The notes beneath the pieces are model-generated. The model did not search any database, was not told the origin of the DNA, and saw only the letters and a program-made list of their open reading frames with translations. Of a stretch of 54,499 bases of DNA, positions 7,960 through 17,546 are shown in pieces (position 1 is the first letter of the stretch; each line of letters opens with the position of its first letter). The DNA comes from Sediminibacterium ginsengisoli. Lineage in GTDB: Bacteria > Bacteroidota > Bacteroidia > Chitinophagales > Chitinophagaceae. Position numbers and translations under genes: made by a program. The stretch lies in NCBI GenBank assembly GCA_945865545.1, contig CAMBEQ010000015.1, forward strand, positions 1 through 54,499. The letters are read 5' to 3'.

Positions 7960-10311
7960 ATGAAAAAAATATTTATAATTTTAGCTTCCATTTTCTTTTT
8001 ATACGCAAATCAATTAGAGGCTCAATCTTATTTGGCTACTAAAAATGAAACACAAGTAAGAGTACCTGCTACTATTTCTTTAAAAGCGTTTGCCCTTCCC
8101 ATTTCAAATGTCACTTTATTAGATGGCCCATTTAGAAAATCGATGGAATTAGATAGCGCCTATTTAATGACCTTAAATCCAAACCGATTATTGGCTCGAT
8201 TTTATATTAATGCTGGCTTCCCTCCAAGAGATTCTGTATATGGTGGTTGGGAGTCGACTGGTTTATCAGGGCATACCATGGGTCATTACTTATCTGCTAT
8301 CTCCATGATGTATGCAAGTACGCATCAAGAAGAATTTAAAAAAAGAGCTGCCTATATAGTATATGAACTTGCCATTTGTCAAGAAAAAAGAAATACGGGC
8401 TATGTTGGTGCTATTCCGCAAGAAGATGAATTATGGCAAAAAGTACGCAATGGTCAAATTAAATCATCTGGTTTTGACTTAAATGGTGCTTGGTCGCCTT
8501 GGTATACCGTACATAAACTCATGGCGGGCTTAATGGATGCCTATTTATATTTAGACAATCAACAGGCGCTGGATGTTGCCATTAAAATGGCTGATTGGAC
8601 CTATGACTTAATGGTTCCTATGAATGATTCGGTGCGCAATAAAATGTTACTATGTGAATATGGTGGTATGAACGAAGTACTAGCCAATATCTATGCAGTC
8701 ACTGGAAATAAAAAATATATGAAAGTGGCTAATTTATTTGAGGATGATTTTGTGATGGGAAAATTAGCTCAAAAAATAGATCCTATGCCCGGCAAACATT
8801 CCAATACCAATGTACCTAAAGCCATTAGCGCCGCTAGACAATTTGAGCTAAACGGCAATGCCAAAGATGCCACCATAGCAAGTTTCTTTTGGGAGACCAT
8901 GGTAAAAAGCCACTCCTATGTTATAGGAGGAAATAGTAATTATGAATATTGTGGAGATGCAGGTAAATTAAACGATCGACTAAGCGACAATACTTGCGAA
9001 ACCTGCAATACCTATAATATGCTTAAGTTAACTAGGCATTTATTTTCTTGGCAACCAAAAGGAAGTTTAATGGATTATTATGAAAGAGCATTGTACAACC
9101 ATATTCTTTCGTCACAAAATTCAAAAACGGGAATGATGACTTACTTTTTGCCTCTAAGGATGGGCGCAGCAAAAGAATTTAGCGACCCTTTTAATACTTT
9201 TACTTGTTGTGTTGGAAGTGGATTAGAAAATCATTCCAAGCATGGAGAGTCTATTTATTTTGAAGGAGCAGATGGTAGTTTATATGTTAATTTATTTATA
9301 GCCTCTGCCTTAAATTGGGAGAAGAATAATATGAATATTGTTCAAGAAACAAAGTTTCCTTTTAAAAATTCAACTAGTATTCAAATTAAATCAACCACAA
9401 AAAAACAATTTGCACTTAGGATACGTAAACCAATTTGGAATCAAGGTGCGCTAAAAATTACACTAAATAATAAGCCAGTGAAGGCTGTGCTAGATGAAAA
9501 TGGATATGTTGTTATTGACCGAGTTTGGAATCCAAATGACAAAGTGCTTGTTACTTTTAATATGCAACTTAAAACAGAATCTATTCCAGACAATAAAAAT
9601 AGAGTAGCCTTTTTATATGGACCTATTGTTTTAGCTGGCGTATTAGGAGACAAGCATCCTGATCCAGTTTTTGGCACACCCGTAATTATGAATAATAATA
9701 TGCCTACAAAAAGTATAAAAGCGGTCAATTTAAATAAGTTGCAATTTAAATGGAATCATATTGGCAAGCCATTTGATGTAACGATGGCTCCTTTATTTTC
9801 TATCAATGATGAATTTTATAGTGTGTATTGGGACAAATTCACCAATGCAGAATGGGAAACAAAAGAAAAAGATTACCAAGCAGAAAAACAAAGACTAAGC
9901 GAAATTCAAAATAGAACCATTGACGTATTTAGAATAGGAGAAATGCAGCCAGAAAGAGACCATCAATTGGTAGCAACAGAAAAATCTTATGTAAGTAACG
10001 CCATTGGCAGAATGGGCAGAGAAGCCAGATTAGAAAATGAGTTTTCTTTTAATATGAAAGTAAACCCTTCCGTCCCATGTACTTTATTACTTACCTATAT
10101 TGGCGATGACAAGAATAGTATTTTTGATATTTTAATTGATGGGAAAAAATTAACAACTGTTAATTGGGATGGTGCTCAAAGCAACCGTTTTTATGATATT
10201 GAATATCCCTTACCAACCGATTTAAAACAAGAAAATATCAAAGTGACCATCTTAGCTAATCACGAAAAAACAGCAGGTCGTATTTTTGGAGTTAGTATAT
10301 TAAAGAAATAG
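7960..10311 (+). CDS. Secreted beta-L-arabinofuranosidase-like hydrolase, GH127
   Basis: 783 residues with a signal peptide (ending ANQLEAQ). The catalytic alpha/alpha-barrel carries the GH127 zinc-thiolate motifs: CETCNTYNMLK (general-acid Glu347 and zinc ligand Cys349) and FTCCVGSG (Cys416/Cys417, one being the nucleophile). Numbering is close to the characterised bifidobacterial enzyme HypBA1. Beta-sandwich regions and a C-terminal extension follow, making it longer than the minimal family member. GH127 enzymes release beta-L-arabinofuranose from plant glycans or glycoproteins. The araBDA genes start 81 bp downstream on the same strand, which supports an arabinose role. The precise linkage is unknown. 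Confidence 0.9.
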   Translation: MKKIFIILASIFFLYANQLEAQSYLATKNETQVRVPATISLKAFALPISNVTLLDGPFRKSMELDSAYLMTLNPNRLLARFYINAGFPPRDSVYGGWESTGLSGHTMGHYLSAISMMYASTHQEEFKKRAAYIVYELAICQEKRNTGYVGAIPQEDELWQKVRNGQIKSSGFDLNGAWSPWYTVHKLMAGLMDAYLYLDNQQALDVAIKMADWTYDLMVPMNDSVRNKMLLCEYGGMNEVLANIYAVTGNKKYMKVANLFEDDFVMGKLAQKIDPMPGKHSNTNVPKAISAARQFELNGNAKDATIASFFWETMVKSHSYVIGGNSNYEYCGDAGKLNDRLSDNTCETCNTYNMLKLTRHLFSWQPKGSLMDYYERALYNHILSSQNSKTGMMTYFLPLRMGAAKEFSDPFNTFTCCVGSGLENHSKHGESIYFEGADGSLYVNLFIASALNWEKNNMNIVQETKFPFKNSTSIQIKSTTKKQFALRIRKPIWNQGALKITLNNKPVKAVLDENGYVVIDRVWNPNDKVLVTFNMQLKTESIPDNKNRVAFLYGPIVLAGVLGDKHPDPVFGTPVIMNNNMPTKSIKAVNLNKLQFKWNHIGKPFDVTMAPLFSINDEFYSVYWDKFTNAEWETKEKDYQAEKQRLSEIQNRTIDVFRIGEMQPERDHQLVATEKSYVSNAIGRMGREARLENEFSFNMKVNPSVPCTLLLTYIGDDKNSIFDILIDGKKLTTVNWDGAQSNRFYDIEYPLPTDLKQENIKVTILANHEKTAGRIFGVSILKK

Positions 10312-10336
10312 GAAAAATTTAGGTTTTTTAAGCTGG

Positions 10337-10372
10337 TTGCTAGCCAAATCTTTAAATATATTAGTACCTTTA
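10337..10372 (+). promoter_or_regulatory. Candidate promoter of the araBDA genes
   Basis: TTG (10337-10339) and TACCTTTA (10365-10372, 7 of 8 matches to TAnnTTTG) are separated by 25 bp, slightly more than usual. The TTG lies in a short near-palindrome, TTGCTAGCCAA, which could bind a regulator. It sits in the 81-bp gap between GH127 and araB; read-through from GH127 is equally possible. Confidence 0.3.
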
Positions 10373-10392
10373 AAGCTCAACGTTTTAAAGCT

Positions 10393-12069
10393 ATGGCTAA
10401 GCCCACATTTGTTATTGGAGTAGATTATGGAACCGATTCCGTAAGGTCTATTTTAGTAAATACATCCAATGGAGAAATTGTACAATCTGCAGTGCATCAT
10501 TATGCTAGATGGGCAAAAGGATTATACTGTAATCCTACCTTAAATCAATATAGGCAGCACCCACAAGATTATATAGATGGATTCACTATTACTATTAAAG
10601 CCTGTTTAAAAAATTTAGATAAGGACATTGTAGAACAAATTGTAGGATTATCTATTGACACCACCGGATCCTCTCCAGTGGCTGTGAATAAAGAAGGAAC
10701 CCCCTTAGCTTTGGTTTCAAAACATGCAGAAAATCCAAATGCCATGTTTGTTTTATGGAAAGACCATACTTCAGCACCAGAAGCGCAAGAAATAAATGAT
10801 CATGCAAAAAAATATCCAATCAATTATTTAGAATTTGTTGGAGGCATTTATTCGAGCGAGTGGTATTGGGCTAAACTATTACATATTTTAAGAGTAGATA
10901 AAACCATCCATGAAGATTTATATACTTGGGTGGAGCATTGCGATTGGATTCCATTTTTATTAACTGGCGGCAAGGATGCCGATAAAATAAAAAGAGGCGT
11001 TTGTAGCGCAGGGCATAAAGCATTGTGGGCAGAAAAATTTGGCGGCTATCCTCCTACTACTTTTTTTACAGAATTAGATCCCCTATTAGAAAAAGTAATC
11101 ACTAATTTATCTAAGGAAACCTATAGTGCCTCTACTGCAGTTGGTGTAATTACAGAAAGCTGGGCCAAAGAACTTGGACTACCTATTACCACTGTTATTG
11201 GAGTGGGCGCTTTTGATGCTCATATGGGTGCAGTAGGTGGTCAAATTGAACCCTACTATTTAAGTAAAGTAATGGGCACTTCTACTTGTGATATTTTAGT
11301 AGCCCCTATCAATGAAGTAGATGGAAAATTAATTAAAGGCATATGTGGCCAAGTAAATGGCTCCGTGATACCCGGTATGGTAGGATTAGAAGCGGGGCAA
11401 TCTGCATTCGGAGATATTTACGCTTGGTTTAAAAATATTTTAGCATGGCCATTAAAATCAATTTTATTAAATACTACTATTAATAATGGTATCGTAAATG
11501 AAGAGTTAGTGGCTGAATTAGAAGATAAAATTTTAATACAGTTAAATGAAAGCGCGAGTAAGCTACCCTTAGATGCGAACGATCCTATAGCAGTTGATTG
11601 GATGAATGGAAGAAGAACTCCCGATGCCAATCAATTATTAAAAGGAGGCATAGAAGGAATTTCCTTAGCTACGAATGCCCCTATTCTATACAAAAGTTTG
11701 GTTGAAGCTACTTGCTTTGGTGCCAAAGCGATTGTAGATCGTTTTCTGGAAGAAGGTATTCCTATCAAAGGAATTATAGGCTTAGGTGGGGTTGCAAAAA
11801 AATCGCCATTTATTATGCAAATGATGTCTGACATAATGAACATGCCAATTAAAATTCATAAAAGCGAGCAAACTTGCGCATTAGGTGCTGCTATGTTTGC
11901 CGCAACCGCTGCTGGCGTATATGAGAAAGTAGAAATGGCGATGGAAAAAATGGGGCAAGGATTTGAAATAACTTATTACCCTAATAAAGACAGGGTTGAT
12001 TATTATAAAGAGCGTTATATAAAGTATATTGGGTTTGGAAAATATATAGAACAAACCATCATAAAATAG
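10393..12069 (+). CDS. araB: Ribulokinase
   Basis: A 558-residue FGGY-family sugar kinase of normal ribulokinase length. The N-terminal phosphate loop reads GVDYGTDSVRSILVN, GLSIDTTGSSPV contains the usual second nucleotide-contact motif, and MGTSTCDILV and GLGGVAKKSPFIMQ are the ATP-binding segments of the C-terminal actin-like lobe. It phosphorylates L-ribulose to L-ribulose 5-phosphate in the cytoplasm. araD starts 9 bp after its stop and araA 17 bp after araD, so the three form one operon that turns L-arabinose into D-xylulose 5-phosphate. Confidence 0.95.
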   Translation: MAKPTFVIGVDYGTDSVRSILVNTSNGEIVQSAVHHYARWAKGLYCNPTLNQYRQHPQDYIDGFTITIKACLKNLDKDIVEQIVGLSIDTTGSSPVAVNKEGTPLALVSKHAENPNAMFVLWKDHTSAPEAQEINDHAKKYPINYLEFVGGIYSSEWYWAKLLHILRVDKTIHEDLYTWVEHCDWIPFLLTGGKDADKIKRGVCSAGHKALWAEKFGGYPPTTFFTELDPLLEKVITNLSKETYSASTAVGVITESWAKELGLPITTVIGVGAFDAHMGAVGGQIEPYYLSKVMGTSTCDILVAPINEVDGKLIKGICGQVNGSVIPGMVGLEAGQSAFGDIYAWFKNILAWPLKSILLNTTINNGIVNEELVAELEDKILIQLNESASKLPLDANDPIAVDWMNGRRTPDANQLLKGGIEGISLATNAPILYKSLVEATCFGAKAIVDRFLEEGIPIKGIIGLGGVAKKSPFIMQMMSDIMNMPIKIHKSEQTCALGAAMFAATAAGVYEKVEMAMEKMGQGFEITYYPNKDRVDYYKERYIKYIGFGKYIEQTIIK

Positions 12070-12078
12070 CAAAAAATC

Positions 12079-12777
12079 ATGTCTAGATTTAATACCATCA
12101 AAGAAGAATGTTTCTTAGCTAATTTGGAACTACCAAAGCTAGACTTAGTTTTATTTACTTTTGGCAATGTTAGTGTTGTGGACAGAGCTAATAAAGTATT
12201 TGCTATTAAGCCAAGTGGGGTGCCATATGAAAAATTATCTATGGAGGATATAGTGATTGTAGATTTTGACGGGAAAGTGGTAGAAGGAAATTTAAGGCCC
12301 TCCTCCGATACTCATTCACATGCGGTATTATATAAACACTGGGAAAATATTGGAAGCATTGTACATACCCATTCAACTTATGCAACGGCATGGGCCCAAA
12401 GCTTAAGAGACCTTCCTGTGTATGGAACCACCCATGCAGACTATACCATTGAATCTATCCCCTGCGCGGCACCGATGAAAGATGAAAAAATTAAAGGGGA
12501 TTATGAAATAGAAACCGGGCATCAAATTATTGACTGCTTTAAAGAAAGAAAATTAGATTATCAAGAAGTAGAAATGATATTGGTAGGAAGTCATGCCCCA
12601 TTTACCTGGGGGAAGGATGCAAAAAAAGCAGTACACAATAGTGCTGTATTAGAATTCATCGCAAAAACAGCCTTATTGACCGAACAAATAAACAAGGAGG
12701 TTAAGCCTATAAAAGATTCCTTAAAAAATAAACATTTTCAAAGAAGACACGGCCCCAATAGCTATTATGGCCAATAA
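12079..12777 (+). CDS. araD: L-ribulose-5-phosphate 4-epimerase
   Basis: 232 residues of the class II aldolase/AraD family, a typical length. Metal-binding histidines are visible in [13 protein letters not shown], the central [13 protein letters not shown] and [24 protein letters not shown] is the family's active-site loop. The enzyme epimerises L-ribulose 5-phosphate at C4 to D-xylulose 5-phosphate, feeding the pentose phosphate pathway. It lies between araB and araA with gaps of 9 and 17 bp, so it is probably translated from the same message. Confidence 0.95.
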   Translation: MSRFNTIKEECFLANLELPKLDLVLFTFGNVSVVDRANKVFAIKPSGVPYEKLSMEDIVIVDFDGKVVEGNLRPSSDTHSHAVLYKHWENIGSIVHTHSTYATAWAQSLRDLPVYGTTHADYTIESIPCAAPMKDEKIKGDYEIETGHQIIDCFKERKLDYQEVEMILVGSHAPFTWGKDAKKAVHNSAVLEFIAKTALLTEQINKEVKPIKDSLKNKHFQRRHGPNSYYGQ

Positions 12778-12794
12778 AAAATAATGAACTTAGT

Positions 12795-14297
12795 ATGATA
12801 CCTCAATTAAAATCCTTAGACGTTTGGTTTATCACAGGAAGCCAAGATTTGTATGGTGCTGAAACTTTAAAAAAAGTAGCGGAGCATTCTACCGAAATAG
12901 CCAGTTCCTTAAGTACTTCTAAAACCATTCCTGTAAATGTGGTTTTTAAACCAGTAGTAAAATCAAGTGAAGAAGTTTTAAAAGCCATGCAAGAAGCCAA
13001 TACTGATAAAAATTGTATTGGTGTTATATGCTGGATGCATACTTTCTCCCCTGCAAAAATGTGGATCAATGGACTTAAAATTTTAAGCAAGCCTTTGTTA
13101 CATTTTCATACTCAATTTAACAGAGACATTCCATGGAATACCATTGATATGGATTTTATGAATTTGAATCAAAGCGCTCATGGAGACAGAGAGTTTGGAT
13201 TTATTACTGCAAGAATGAATATCAATCGTAAAGTAGTGGTAGGCCATTGGCAAGATGAAGAGTCATTAGAAAAAATAAATAGCTGGTGCCGATCTGCTGC
13301 TGCATGGAATGATTGGCAGGGTGCTAGATTTGTTCGCTTTGGAGACAACATGAGATATGTGGCCGTAACAGAAGGGGATAAAGTAGAAGCAGAGATTAAA
13401 TTTGGATATAGTGTAAACACCTATGGCATTGCCGATTTAGTAGCAGTAGTCAATCAAATTTCAGAAAAAGAAATAGATCAATTAGTAGAAACTTATCAAA
13501 AAGAATATCAATTACAAGCTGAATTATTAAAAGGCGGTGCAGCTCATAGTTCATTAAGAGAAGCTGCCAAAATAGAACTAGGAATTGAAAAGTTTTTAGT
13601 AGATGGCAACTTTAAAGGCTTTACCGACACTTTTGAAGATTTAAATGGCTTAGCACAATTGCCAGGAATAGCGGCGCAAAGATTAATGGCCAAAGGATAT
13701 GGATTTGCAGGAGAAGGCGATTGGAAAACTGCCGCTTTAGTGAGAGCCATGAAAGTAATGGGCGCAGGCTTGCAAGGGGGTAATTCATTTATGGAAGATT
13801 ACACTTATCATTTTCAACCCGATAATAGAATGGTATTAGGTGCACATATGTTAGAAATATGTCCAAGTATTGCCGAAGGAAAACCTAGCTGCGAAGTTCA
13901 TCCATTGGGCATTGGTGGCAAAGCAGACCCAGTAAGATTGGTATTTAATACTACCCCCGGTGCCGCGTTAAACGCCTCTATTGTTGATATGGGTAATAGA
14001 TTTAGATTATTGGTGAACGAAGTAATGGCAGTAAAACCCATTCAAGCTTTACCATTATTACCAGTTGCAAGAGTATTGTGGAAACCTTATCCGAATATGC
14101 ATACCGGTTGTGCCGCATGGATATTAGCAGGTGGCGCGCATCATACTTGTTATAGTCAAAATTTAACCAGAGAACATTTGGAAGACTTTGCAGAAATTGC
14201 GGGTATCGAATTTACTCTTATTGGAAAAAATACTGAACTAAGCAGTTTTAAAAATGAATTAAAGTGGAGCGATGTATATTATAAAATTAGCCACTAA
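12795..14297 (+). CDS. araA: L-arabinose isomerase
   Basis: 500 residues, the standard AraA length. The N-terminal [16 protein letters not shown] is diagnostic. Mn2+ ligands are seen in [10 protein letters not shown] (Glu), FMEDYTYHF (Glu), [10 protein letters not shown] (His) and GGAHHTC (His). The enzyme converts L-arabinose to L-ribulose, the first intracellular step of the pathway completed by araB and araD upstream. The gene order araB-araD-araA differs from the E. coli order araBAD. Its TAA stop lies inside a 14-bp hairpin at 14284-14315. Confidence 0.96.
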   Translation: MIPQLKSLDVWFITGSQDLYGAETLKKVAEHSTEIASSLSTSKTIPVNVVFKPVVKSSEEVLKAMQEANTDKNCIGVICWMHTFSPAKMWINGLKILSKPLLHFHTQFNRDIPWNTIDMDFMNLNQSAHGDREFGFITARMNINRKVVVGHWQDEESLEKINSWCRSAAAWNDWQGARFVRFGDNMRYVAVTEGDKVEAEIKFGYSVNTYGIADLVAVVNQISEKEIDQLVETYQKEYQLQAELLKGGAAHSSLREAAKIELGIEKFLVDGNFKGFTDTFEDLNGLAQLPGIAAQRLMAKGYGFAGEGDWKTAALVRAMKVMGAGLQGGNSFMEDYTYHFQPDNRMVLGAHMLEICPSIAEGKPSCEVHPLGIGGKADPVRLVFNTTPGAALNASIVDMGNRFRLLVNEVMAVKPIQALPLLPVARVLWKPYPNMHTGCAAWILAGGAHHTCYSQNLTREHLEDFAEIAGIEFTLIGKNTELSSFKNELKWSDVYYKISH

Positions 14298-14315
14298 TTT
14301 TTTAGTGGCTAATTT
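14284..14315. terminator. Long hairpin overlapping the araA stop codon
   Basis: A perfect 14-bp inverted repeat (AAATTAGCCACTAA at 14284-14297 and its complement at 14302-14315) encloses a TTTT loop. The left arm encodes the last residues and stop of araA. Beyond the right arm there is only a short T-rich stretch, so it may be a weak terminator or a 3'-end stabiliser. Being symmetric it could also act on the convergent RidA transcript. Confidence 0.6.
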
Positions 14316-14360
14316 GGATTTTAATCAATGCTATTGAAAACGATTACACGATTTTTGCAA

Positions 14361-14825
14361 TTAGACTAGTTCAAACATCGCTTCAATTTCAACTGGAATA
14401 TTTCCAGGAAGCGAACCCATCCCTACTGCGCTTCTAACTCCTACTCCATTGTCTGGGCCCCATACTGCAGCAAATAATTCACTACAGCCATTAATAATAT
14501 ATGGATGTTTTTCAAAGTCGTTATTACAACTAACCATACCTAATACTTTTACCACTCGTTTAACTTTATTAAGCGAACCTAAGTTGGCTTTAATCGTTGA
14601 TAAAATAGCTAGCCCTACTTGTCTAGCCGCCAGCTTCCCTTCGTCAAGCGATAAAGTAACCCCTACACGGCCAATTAGAAGAATTCCATTGTCTTGCAAT
14701 GGACCATGTCCAGAAACAAAACAGTGATTTCCATCTACTAATAATGGCTTATACACACCTATTGGCTTTGGAGCAGGTGGTAAGTTTAATCCTAATTTAG
14801 CAAAATTTTCTTCGGGAGTACTCAT
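14361..14825 (-). CDS. RidA family (YjgF/YER057c/UK114) protein
   Basis: About 154 residues from the ATG at 14825, which gives the N-terminus MSTPEENFAKLGL; an in-frame ATG further up (14885) would add 20 residues with no family similarity. RidA landmarks are HCFVSGHGP and the C-terminal VRSAVGMGSLPGNIPVEIEAMFEL with the conserved Arg. Family members hydrolyse reactive enamine/imine intermediates from PLP enzymes; this longer branch is less well characterised. It converges on araA and lies 75 bp downstream of the GH43 gene on the same strand, so co-transcription is possible. A link to arabinose use is not evident. Confidence 0.85.
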   Translation of the reverse strand: MSTPEENFAKLGLNLPPAPKPIGVYKPLLVDGNHCFVSGHGPLQDNGILLIGRVGVTLSLDEGKLAARQVGLAILSTIKANLGSLNKVKRVVKVLGMVSCNNDFEKHPYIINGCSELFAAVWGPDNGVGVRSAVGMGSLPGNIPVEIEAMFELV

Positions 14826-14900
14826 TGTTATAATTTTAAAGGGTTTGCCTATTTCTAAAGATAAAAAATAAAACTTATTACCCAAAGAAATAAAATTATT

Positions 14901-15935
14901 CTATTGATAAGGTTCAATCGTTTTAATAGAACCGTCCTTATTGTATTTTAACTCGGTCATTTTAATATTTCTCAAATGTGTTTTACCAGACAATTCGGTA
15001 TCGTGATAAAATAAATACCATTTGGAATTATATTTAATGATAGAATGATGACTTGTCCATCCTTGAACCGGTTTCATAATAACTCCCTTATAGGTAAAGG
15101 GCCCATAAGGATTATCTCCAATAGCATAACATAAATTATGGGTATCCCCAGTTGAATAGGAGAAATAATATTTCCCATTGTATTTATGTACCCAGGCAGC
15201 TTCAAAAAAACGTTTATCGTTATTTTGTTCTAAGAATAGATTTCCTTTTTCATCTAGTAATTTAACTTCTTTGGGCGCTTCCACAATACTTTTCATATCC
15301 GCACTTAACTTAGCTACCCTTGGTAAAATTGCTTTTTCATTGGCGGTTTTTAGTTTAGCATTTGCATTGTATATATTGTTATCCCATCTTTGAAGTTGGC
15401 CACCCCAAATACCTCCAAAGTACATATAATATTCATTGTTGTCATCTTTAAACACAGCCGGATCTATACTATAAGTTCCTTTCATTTCATTGGGCTCGGC
15501 CTTAAATGGACCTACTGGACTTTTACTAGTAGCTACCCCTATTCTAAAAATATCTTGCTTGTCCTTAATTGGAAAAAATAAATAGTATACTCCATTTTTA
15601 TACGCGGCATCAGGTGCCCACAATTGTCTACCCGCCCAAGGAATATCCTTTTTATCTAAAGCAATACCATTATCCACTACTTTAGCCCCAATAGCATCCA
15701 TAGAAAATATATGATAATCTCTCATGTCAAAATGGTCCCCATTGTCGTTTTCAGGAATTCCCGCATCTATATCATGAGAAGGATAAATGTATATTTTATT
15801 ATTAAAAACATGCGCAGAAGGATCTGCCGTATATACATGGGTAACTAAAGGTTTAGAAATGGGTTTTAATTTGGGTTGTGCCCAAGCGGAAGCCATTCCA
15901 AGCGTGGTCATAATAAGCAATAGTAAATTTTTCAT
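14901..15935 (-). CDS. Secreted glycoside hydrolase family 43 enzyme
   Basis: 344 residues with a signal peptide ending ASAWAQ. It is a single five-bladed propeller of GH43 type. The expected triad is visible: base Asp38 in YTADPSAHVF, pKa-modulating Asp158 in YSIDPAVFKDD and acid Glu245 in FFEAAWVHKYNGKYYFSYS. No accessory carbohydrate-binding module is present. GH43 enzymes of this form are usually alpha-L-arabinofuranosidases, beta-xylosidases or exo-arabinanases. With GH127 and araBDA next door, arabinose release from arabinoxylan or arabinan is the best guess. Activity cannot be fixed from sequence. Confidence 0.88.
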   Translation of the reverse strand: MKNLLLLIMTTLGMASAWAQPKLKPISKPLVTHVYTADPSAHVFNNKIYIYPSHDIDAGIPENDNGDHFDMRDYHIFSMDAIGAKVVDNGIALDKKDIPWAGRQLWAPDAAYKNGVYYLFFPIKDKQDIFRIGVATSKSPVGPFKAEPNEMKGTYSIDPAVFKDDNNEYYMYFGGIWGGQLQRWDNNIYNANAKLKTANEKAILPRVAKLSADMKSIVEAPKEVKLLDEKGNLFLEQNNDKRFFEAAWVHKYNGKYYFSYSTGDTHNLCYAIGDNPYGPFTYKGVIMKPVQGWTSHHSIIKYNSKWYLFYHDTELSGKTHLRNIKMTELKYNKDGSIKTIEPYQ

Positions 15936-16048
15936 AGGTCAAATTTTTTATTAGACAATATCAGATATGAAGATAATAAAAATATCATTTGAATCATATG
16001 AAATACACTGCTATCAATTGCTAAGTGAAAAGATGATTGTGGTCAGTT

Positions 16049-16062
16049 ATTGTTGAAACAAT
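16049..16062. repeat. Short inverted repeat upstream of the HxlR gene
   Basis: ATTGTT-GA-AACAAT, two 6-bp arms with a 2-bp spacer, lies in the 260-bp gap between GH43 and the HxlR regulator. A TATTTTTG box that fits TAnnTTTG is 32 bp further on (16095-16102). The palindrome is a plausible operator for the HxlR protein; this is inference from form and position only. Confidence 0.35.
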
Positions 16063-16195
16063 GTATAAATAATTTAAACAAATCTGTACAATCGTATTTT
16101 TGTGCTATAGTATTTATTCTAATCATCTTAATAAGCATAATTTAAAAAAAATAATATAGAATAAGTCGTAAATTGCATAATAATATATTAAGAAT

Positions 16196-16648
16196 ATGCC
16201 CGGAACTACTTTAAGATCACATTGTCCCATTACCACCGGTATAGATGTTATTGGTGACAAATGGACTTTACTAATAATAAGGCATATGCTTTTTCGTCAT
16301 AAGCATACTTATGGTGATCTACTAGAAATGAAAGAAAGGATTGCTTCAAAAGTATTAGCTGAAAGATTAAGAACTTTAGCTGGAGATGGTTTGATTGAAA
16401 AAAGAAATCACCCCACCAATAAAAAAGTATTTTTATATACTTTAACTGACAAAGGAATTAGTACTATTGACATTATGGCTAAGATTATCGAATTTTCAGT
16501 AACCCATTATCGCAGTCAAATGATTACAAAACCGGTAGACAAAAATAAATTGTCTTATATCTATACCCATTCAAAATCGGAAGAAGTATTTATTAAAGAT
16601 GCTAAGAAAGAGTATATAAAATTTAGAAAGAAATTATTAAATTTTTAG
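16196..16648 (+). CDS. HxlR family winged-helix transcriptional regulator
   Basis: 150 residues. The HxlR core is clear: the N-terminal RSHCPITTGIDVIGDKWTLLIIRHML with the conserved Cys, the recognition segment ASKVLAERLRTLAGDGLIEKR and the wing YTLTDKG. The C-terminal 50 residues are Lys-rich and longer than in minimal members. HxlR proteins are dimeric DNA-binding sensors, often of redox state or reactive electrophiles through the N-terminal Cys. The divergent GH43 gene is 260 bp away and a possible operator lies between them. Which genes it controls is not shown by the sequence. A strong bidirectional terminator follows it. Confidence 0.9.
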   Translation: MPGTTLRSHCPITTGIDVIGDKWTLLIIRHMLFRHKHTYGDLLEMKERIASKVLAERLRTLAGDGLIEKRNHPTNKKVFLYTLTDKGISTIDIMAKIIEFSVTHYRSQMITKPVDKNKLSYIYTHSKSEEVFIKDAKKEYIKFRKKLLNF

Positions 16649-16667
16649 CAGCAAATTATTTTTTATA

Positions 16668-16702
16668 AAAAAAAGGCCACTAGCAATAGTGGCCTTTTTT
16701 TT
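16668..16702. terminator. Bidirectional terminator between HxlR and methyltransferase genes
   Basis: GGCCACTA (16675-16682), loop GCAA, TAGTGGCC (16687-16694) form a perfect 8-bp stem with an A-run before and a T-run after it. It serves both convergent genes. The T-run reaches the methyltransferase stop codon at 16701. Confidence 0.9.
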
Positions 16703-17393
16703 ATTGTTTGATTTTAAAATAATCATAAAAATAATCGGGCGATTTTAAATTGATAAATTCAGCTCTATTTTTATCAAAATCCTCATAGGTCAATGCCTGT
16801 ATTTGTTCCTTAGTATAAGGCAATAGCTTTGAGGGCTCATTGGTTTTTGTAACAAAACCTAATCCATGATCGCAGTCTAAAACAAACACCTGCACATCCT
16901 GCCTGGTACATTGTAAGTATAAAATTGTTTTCCATACATCCCCATTCCAGGTTCCTTCAAAATCTCTTTGTTTCCACTGCTCAAAAGAACAAGCAGCCTC
17001 TTTTGTTAATGGATTACAATCATGCATAATAATGACCCCCTCTTTACTTAAATACTCCAGCACATTTTCAACATCTCTTGTTGAAAAATCATACTCATGC
17101 ATGCCATCAATTAATGATATATCAATTTTATTATTATTCAATAAAGAAGCTGCGTCGTTACTAAAAAAATGATCGCTTGTTTTTTTGAAATACTTATTGA
17201 AAATATTTAAGGGATTCAAAATAATTTTTCCTAAAATCCTGAGCTTATCAAAAGTAAAATCTGGATCCACTGCAATTTTAAATATGCTTTTAATCCTGAA
17301 AAAGATATGCCCATTAAAAACTCCAATTTCAAGATAATTTTTTAGATTCTTATGTTTCATTAATAACCGAATGGCCTTAAGTCTATTCATCAT
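16701..17393 (-). CDS. Class I SAM-dependent methyltransferase, Methyltransf_24-like
   Basis: About 230 residues from the tandem ATG at 17393/17390; the frame opens 30 bp earlier (17423) without extra homology. A Rossmann-type motif I is seen as LKNYLEIGVFNGHIFFRI, and IDISLIDGMHEYDFSTRDVENVLEYL with IIMHDCNPL matches the class that methylates sugars or small molecules near polysaccharide clusters. The substrate is unknown. It converges with the HxlR gene and has no operon partner. The coding strand is AT-rich like its surroundings. Confidence 0.8.
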   Translation of the reverse strand: MMNRLKAIRLLMKHKNLKNYLEIGVFNGHIFFRIKSIFKIAVDPDFTFDKLRILGKIILNPLNIFNKYFKKTSDHFFSNDAASLLNNNKIDISLIDGMHEYDFSTRDVENVLEYLSKEGVIIMHDCNPLTKEAACSFEQWKQRDFEGTWNGDVWKTILYLQCTRQDVQVFVLDCDHGLGFVTKTNEPSKLLPYTKEQIQALTYEDFDKNRAEFINLKSPDYFYDYFKIKQ

Positions 17394-17546
17394 AATTACA
17401 TTTATGAAATAAAGGTATTGCAATTAAAACGATTTTAGATTTAAACCTACCCTTTAATAAAAAAAGACCATTGAAATTGATAAAATTATATATAGCGCTT
17501 GTTATTCTAGCCACTTTTAGTAACTTACTGTTTCAAATAATAACCT

